From Bacillota bacterium (lineage in GTDB: Bacteria; Bacillota; Clostridia; Lachnospirales; Lachnospiraceae), in the NCBI GenBank assembly GCA_023419655.1, contig JAEZXP010000274.1:1-7953 (forward strand): a stretch of DNA of 7,953 bases. The letters run 5' to 3'. Below, piece by piece: positions 6,074 through 7,953 of this stretch. The stretch's first letter is position 1. Each line of letters opens with the position of its first letter. The notes beneath the pieces were generated by a model that saw nothing but the letters and a program-made list of their open reading frames with translations, was not told where the DNA came from and did no database searches. The position numbers and the translations under genes are program-made.

Positions 6074-7567
6074 CTAAATATATTTCGCCGAAGCTTCCAT
6101 TAACTGTACCTGGCTTACGTTCTTTGCATCAAATATTCCTGCCTGACGGCCATTGCTCATAACAAGAATTCTATCACAGATTCCAAGCAGCTCAGGCATT
6201 TCAGAGCTGATAACGATAATACCCTTGCCCTCTTTGGCAAGCGTATTCATCAATTGATAAATCTCATACTTTGCTCCTACATCAATACCTCTGGTGGGTT
6301 CATCCAGCAATAATATCTCAGGATTGGTCAGCAGCCATCTGCCAAAGATTACTTTCTGCTGATTGCCACCGGATAAATTACCGATTTTTGCTCTGGATGA
6401 AGGAGTCTTTACATTGATTTTATTTATCATGTCTCCTACGGTGTTTTTAATCAAGGTATCACTTAATAATCCGTTCTTTGTATACCTGCCGAGGTTTGTA
6501 ATAATTGTATTAAATGAAACGCTTAAATCAGCAAATATACCGTCTGTTCGGCGTTCTTCGGTTACTAATGCAAAACCGTTCTTTAGAGCCTGGCTTGGTG
6601 AATTATTCTTAATTTCCATGCCATGAAGAAAGAGCTTTCCTTCTTCCTTTTGCCGGATGCCAAATAGAGTTTCTAATACTTCGGTTCTTTTTGAACCTAC
6701 CAGACCGGAGATACCGAGAATTTCGCCCTTATGTAAATCAAAGCTGATACCGCTAAAGCCGGATGCGACATTTGCCAGATTCTCTACTTTAAGCAACACC
6801 TCTCCCGGTTGTGTCATCTTTTTCGGATATCGTTCTTTTAATTCTCTTCCAACCATCATCCTTATAATCATATCCGTGGTAAGCTCACCGGCAGGCTTCG
6901 TATCAATCCATCTGCCATCTCTCATAACCGTTACATCATCTGAAATTTTAAGGATTTCCTCCATTTTGTGTGAAATATACAGGATACTTGTATTGTTTTC
7001 TTTTAATTTATTTAAAATCTTAAACAGATGGGCCACTTCTTTTTCTGTTAAGGACGAAGTGGGTTCATCCATTACAATAATCTTGGAATCATAGGATACT
7101 GCTTTTGCAATTTCTATCATCTGCCTTTGAGGTACGGATAGAGACCCGGCCTTGACTCTGGGGTCAACGTCTATTCCCAGGTTATCAAAAATCTTCTTCG
7201 TATCCTCATACATCTTCTTTGCATCGACAAGGCAGGCCTTCATTGGAAAGCGGCCGAGCCATACGTTCTCCATAACACTCCGGTCAAGAACCTGGTTTAA
7301 TTCCTGGTGAACCATTGATACATGGTTGGCAAGTGCCTGCGCAGGATTTTCAAAATTTATTTTTTCTCCATCCAGGATGATTTCTCCTTCATCCATTGAA
7401 TAAATGCCAAATAAGCACTTCATTAATGTGGATTTTCCTGCTCCGTTTTCTCCCATTAACGAATGTACTGTTCCGGGGCGGACATTTAAGCTGACATCAT
7501 CCAATGCTTTTACACCCGGAAAACTTTTTGTTATATTGCGCATTTCAAGGATATACTTATCTGCCAT
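6074..7567 (-). CDS. mglA: Galactose/methyl-galactoside ABC transporter ATP-binding protein MglA
   Basis: Double-domain ATPase that powers the sugar importer, 497 aa from the chosen start (MADKYILEMRNITKSFPGVK). Domain 1 has Walker A GENGAGKST (39-47), Q-loop Q88, a degenerate signature LSVPQRQ (143-149), Walker B IIVMDEP (163-169) and H-loop H200. Domain 2 has a degenerate Walker A (GLVGSKRTE, 288-296), a canonical signature LSGGNQQK (398-405) and Walker B ILLLDEP (418-424). The asymmetry, with one altered signature and one altered Walker A, is normal in MglA/RbsA proteins. Similarity to E. coli MglA is high throughout, from memory. An in-frame ATG at 7621 would add 18 residues, but it lies within a strong stem-loop and lacks a clear ribosome binding site, whereas the ATG at 7567 has AGAGGAAAG close upstream. 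It lies 124 bp after mglB and 17 bp before mglC. The stop is TAG. Confidence 0.95.
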   Translation of the reverse strand: MADKYILEMRNITKSFPGVKALDDVSLNVRPGTVHSLMGENGAGKSTLMKCLFGIYSMDEGEIILDGEKINFENPAQALANHVSMVHQELNQVLDRSVMENVWLGRFPMKACLVDAKKMYEDTKKIFDNLGIDVDPRVKAGSLSVPQRQMIEIAKAVSYDSKIIVMDEPTSSLTEKEVAHLFKILNKLKENNTSILYISHKMEEILKISDDVTVMRDGRWIDTKPAGELTTDMIIRMMVGRELKERYPKKMTQPGEVLLKVENLANVASGFSGISFDLHKGEILGISGLVGSKRTEVLETLFGIRQKEEGKLFLHGMEIKNNSPSQALKNGFALVTEERRTDGIFADLSVSFNTIITNLGRYTKNGLLSDTLIKNTVGDMINKINVKTPSSRAKIGNLSGGNQQKVIFGRWLLTNPEILLLDEPTRGIDVGAKYEIYQLMNTLAKEGKGIIVISSEMPELLGICDRILVMSNGRQAGIFDAKNVSQVQLMEASAKYI

Positions 7568-7570
7568 TTT

Positions 7571-7579
7571 CTTTCCTCT
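7571..7579 (-). promoter_or_regulatory. Ribosome binding site deciding the mglA start
   Basis: AGAGGAAAG on the minus strand ends 3 nt before the ATG at 7567, with its AGGA core about 6 to 7 nt away. This favours the start at 7567 over the in-frame upstream ATG at 7621, which falls in the apex of a stem-loop and has no comparable site. Confidence 0.7.
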
Positions 7580-7596
7580 TTCTGTCTGATAAGCTG

Positions 7597-7661
7597 TGAT
7601 TCGCATAGTCCTAACAGACATAAATGTCTGTTAGGATTGCTATAATCGAATATGCAAATCA
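7597..7661 (-). other. Two-part intercistronic stem-loop between mglB and mglA
   Basis: The inner hairpin pairs TCCTAACAGACA (7609-7620) with its perfect complement (7625-7636) around a 4-nt loop. An outer 11-bp stem (7597-7607 with 7651-7661, one G-U pair on the minus-strand RNA) encloses it, with 1 nt unpaired on one side and 14 nt on the other. There is no T run after either stem on the minus strand, so complete termination is unlikely. Its place after the binding-protein gene and before the ATPase gene is where related operons carry structures that stabilise the binding-protein mRNA and lower expression of the membrane components. This role is inference from known malE/mglB-type operons. 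Confidence 0.65.
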
Positions 7662-7691
7662 TAATTTATTTAATTTATTACCTATCCTTTG

Positions 7692-7953
7692 CTATTCAGC
7701 ATAGGTGGATTTAGCAATATCAAGATTGTCAATTGTAATAGGCTGATAAGGTACACGAATTGCTTTGGCACCAGGCTCCAGTTCTAAGTCAATACCGTCA
7801 ACAACATCTTTACCATTTGCCAAGTTAGCTGCCATCTTAACGATGATTTCACCCTGGGTCTTAGCATCCTGCAATACGGAACCCATCATTTCGCCGCTTT
7901 CGATTCTGTCAAGAACCTCGGGAAGTGCATCAATACCAATAATAGGGATATAC
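7692..7953 (-). CDS. mglB: Galactose/glucose-binding protein MglB, 3' part
   Basis: C-terminal 86 or so residues of a substrate-binding protein (periplasmic-binding-protein type 1, sugar group); the 5' part lies beyond 7953. The visible sequence starts YIPIIGIDALPEVLDRIESG and ends at a TAG stop after KSTYAE. Compared with E. coli MglB from memory, IPVFGVDALPEAL and the C-terminal ANLANGKDVVDG / IRVPY / DNL pattern match well. The Asp of GIDALPE aligns with the sugar-contacting D236 of the mature E. coli protein; the position of N256 appears to be Gln here (VLQDA). In a Gram-positive cell it would be a lipoprotein anchored outside the membrane, but the signal region is not in view. It delivers sugar to MglC/MglA, encoded just downstream. 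Confidence 0.9.
   Translation of the reverse strand, partial: YIPIIGIDALPEVLDRIESGEMMGSVLQDAKTQGEIIVKMAANLANGKDVVDGIDLELEPGAKAIRVPYQPITIDNLDIAKSTYAE

Noticed and set aside
5596..6162. 188-aa plus-strand open frame opposite mglC and mglA
   Set aside because: It is antisense to a conserved permease and ATPase, and its composition mirrors the membrane segments on the other strand; no independent support.
7568..7621. 18-residue N-terminal extension of mglA from the ATG at 7621
   Set aside because: It is encoded by the stem-loop region, has no clear ribosome binding site, and the extra residues do not match the family; the ATG at 7567 has AGAGGAAAG close upstream.

Overview
The window is a moderately A+T-rich piece of what looks like a Firmicutes (Clostridia, probably Lachnospiraceae-like) chromosome. 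This rests on strong AGGAGG-type ribosome binding sites, sigma-A-type promoter hexamers, a BlaI/MecI-type repressor, a GH42 enzyme with the zinc-binding cysteine set, and an mgl transporter closely resembling the enterobacterial one. Every convincing gene lies on the minus strand, so transcription runs from high to low coordinates.

Region by region, in the direction of transcription: the 3' end of mglB (galactose/glucose-type substrate-binding protein, cut by the window edge at 7953); a 124-bp gap holding a strong two-part stem-loop; mglA (double ATPase); 17 bp; mglC (permease); 44 bp; a cytoplasmic GH3 beta-glycosidase; a 106-bp gap with a 15-bp hairpin; a GH42 beta-galactosidase; a large three-tiered hairpin that probably ends the operon (711-789); then a separate unit, a BlaI/MecI-type repressor gene. 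That unit has its own sigma-A-like promoter (615-643), a perfect BlaI-type palindrome just downstream of it (585-596), a leader of about 200 nt, and an intrinsic terminator overlapping its stop codon (9-49).

How the genes work together: MglBAC is predicted to import a galactose-type sugar or a small galactoside/glucoside. The two glycosidases lack signal peptides and would act on imported beta-glycosides in the cytoplasm, releasing hexoses for central metabolism. The promoter of this operon lies outside the window. The BlaI-type gene appears to be an independent, self-regulated unit, and nothing seen here proves that it controls the sugar genes.

No clearly new biological system was found. 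The parts most worth a second look are non-coding: the intercistronic stem-loops at 7597-7661 and 2837-2882, the nested hairpin at 711-789, and the promoter/operator layout upstream of the BlaI-type gene. No tRNA, rRNA, CRISPR array, insertion sequence or phage gene was seen.
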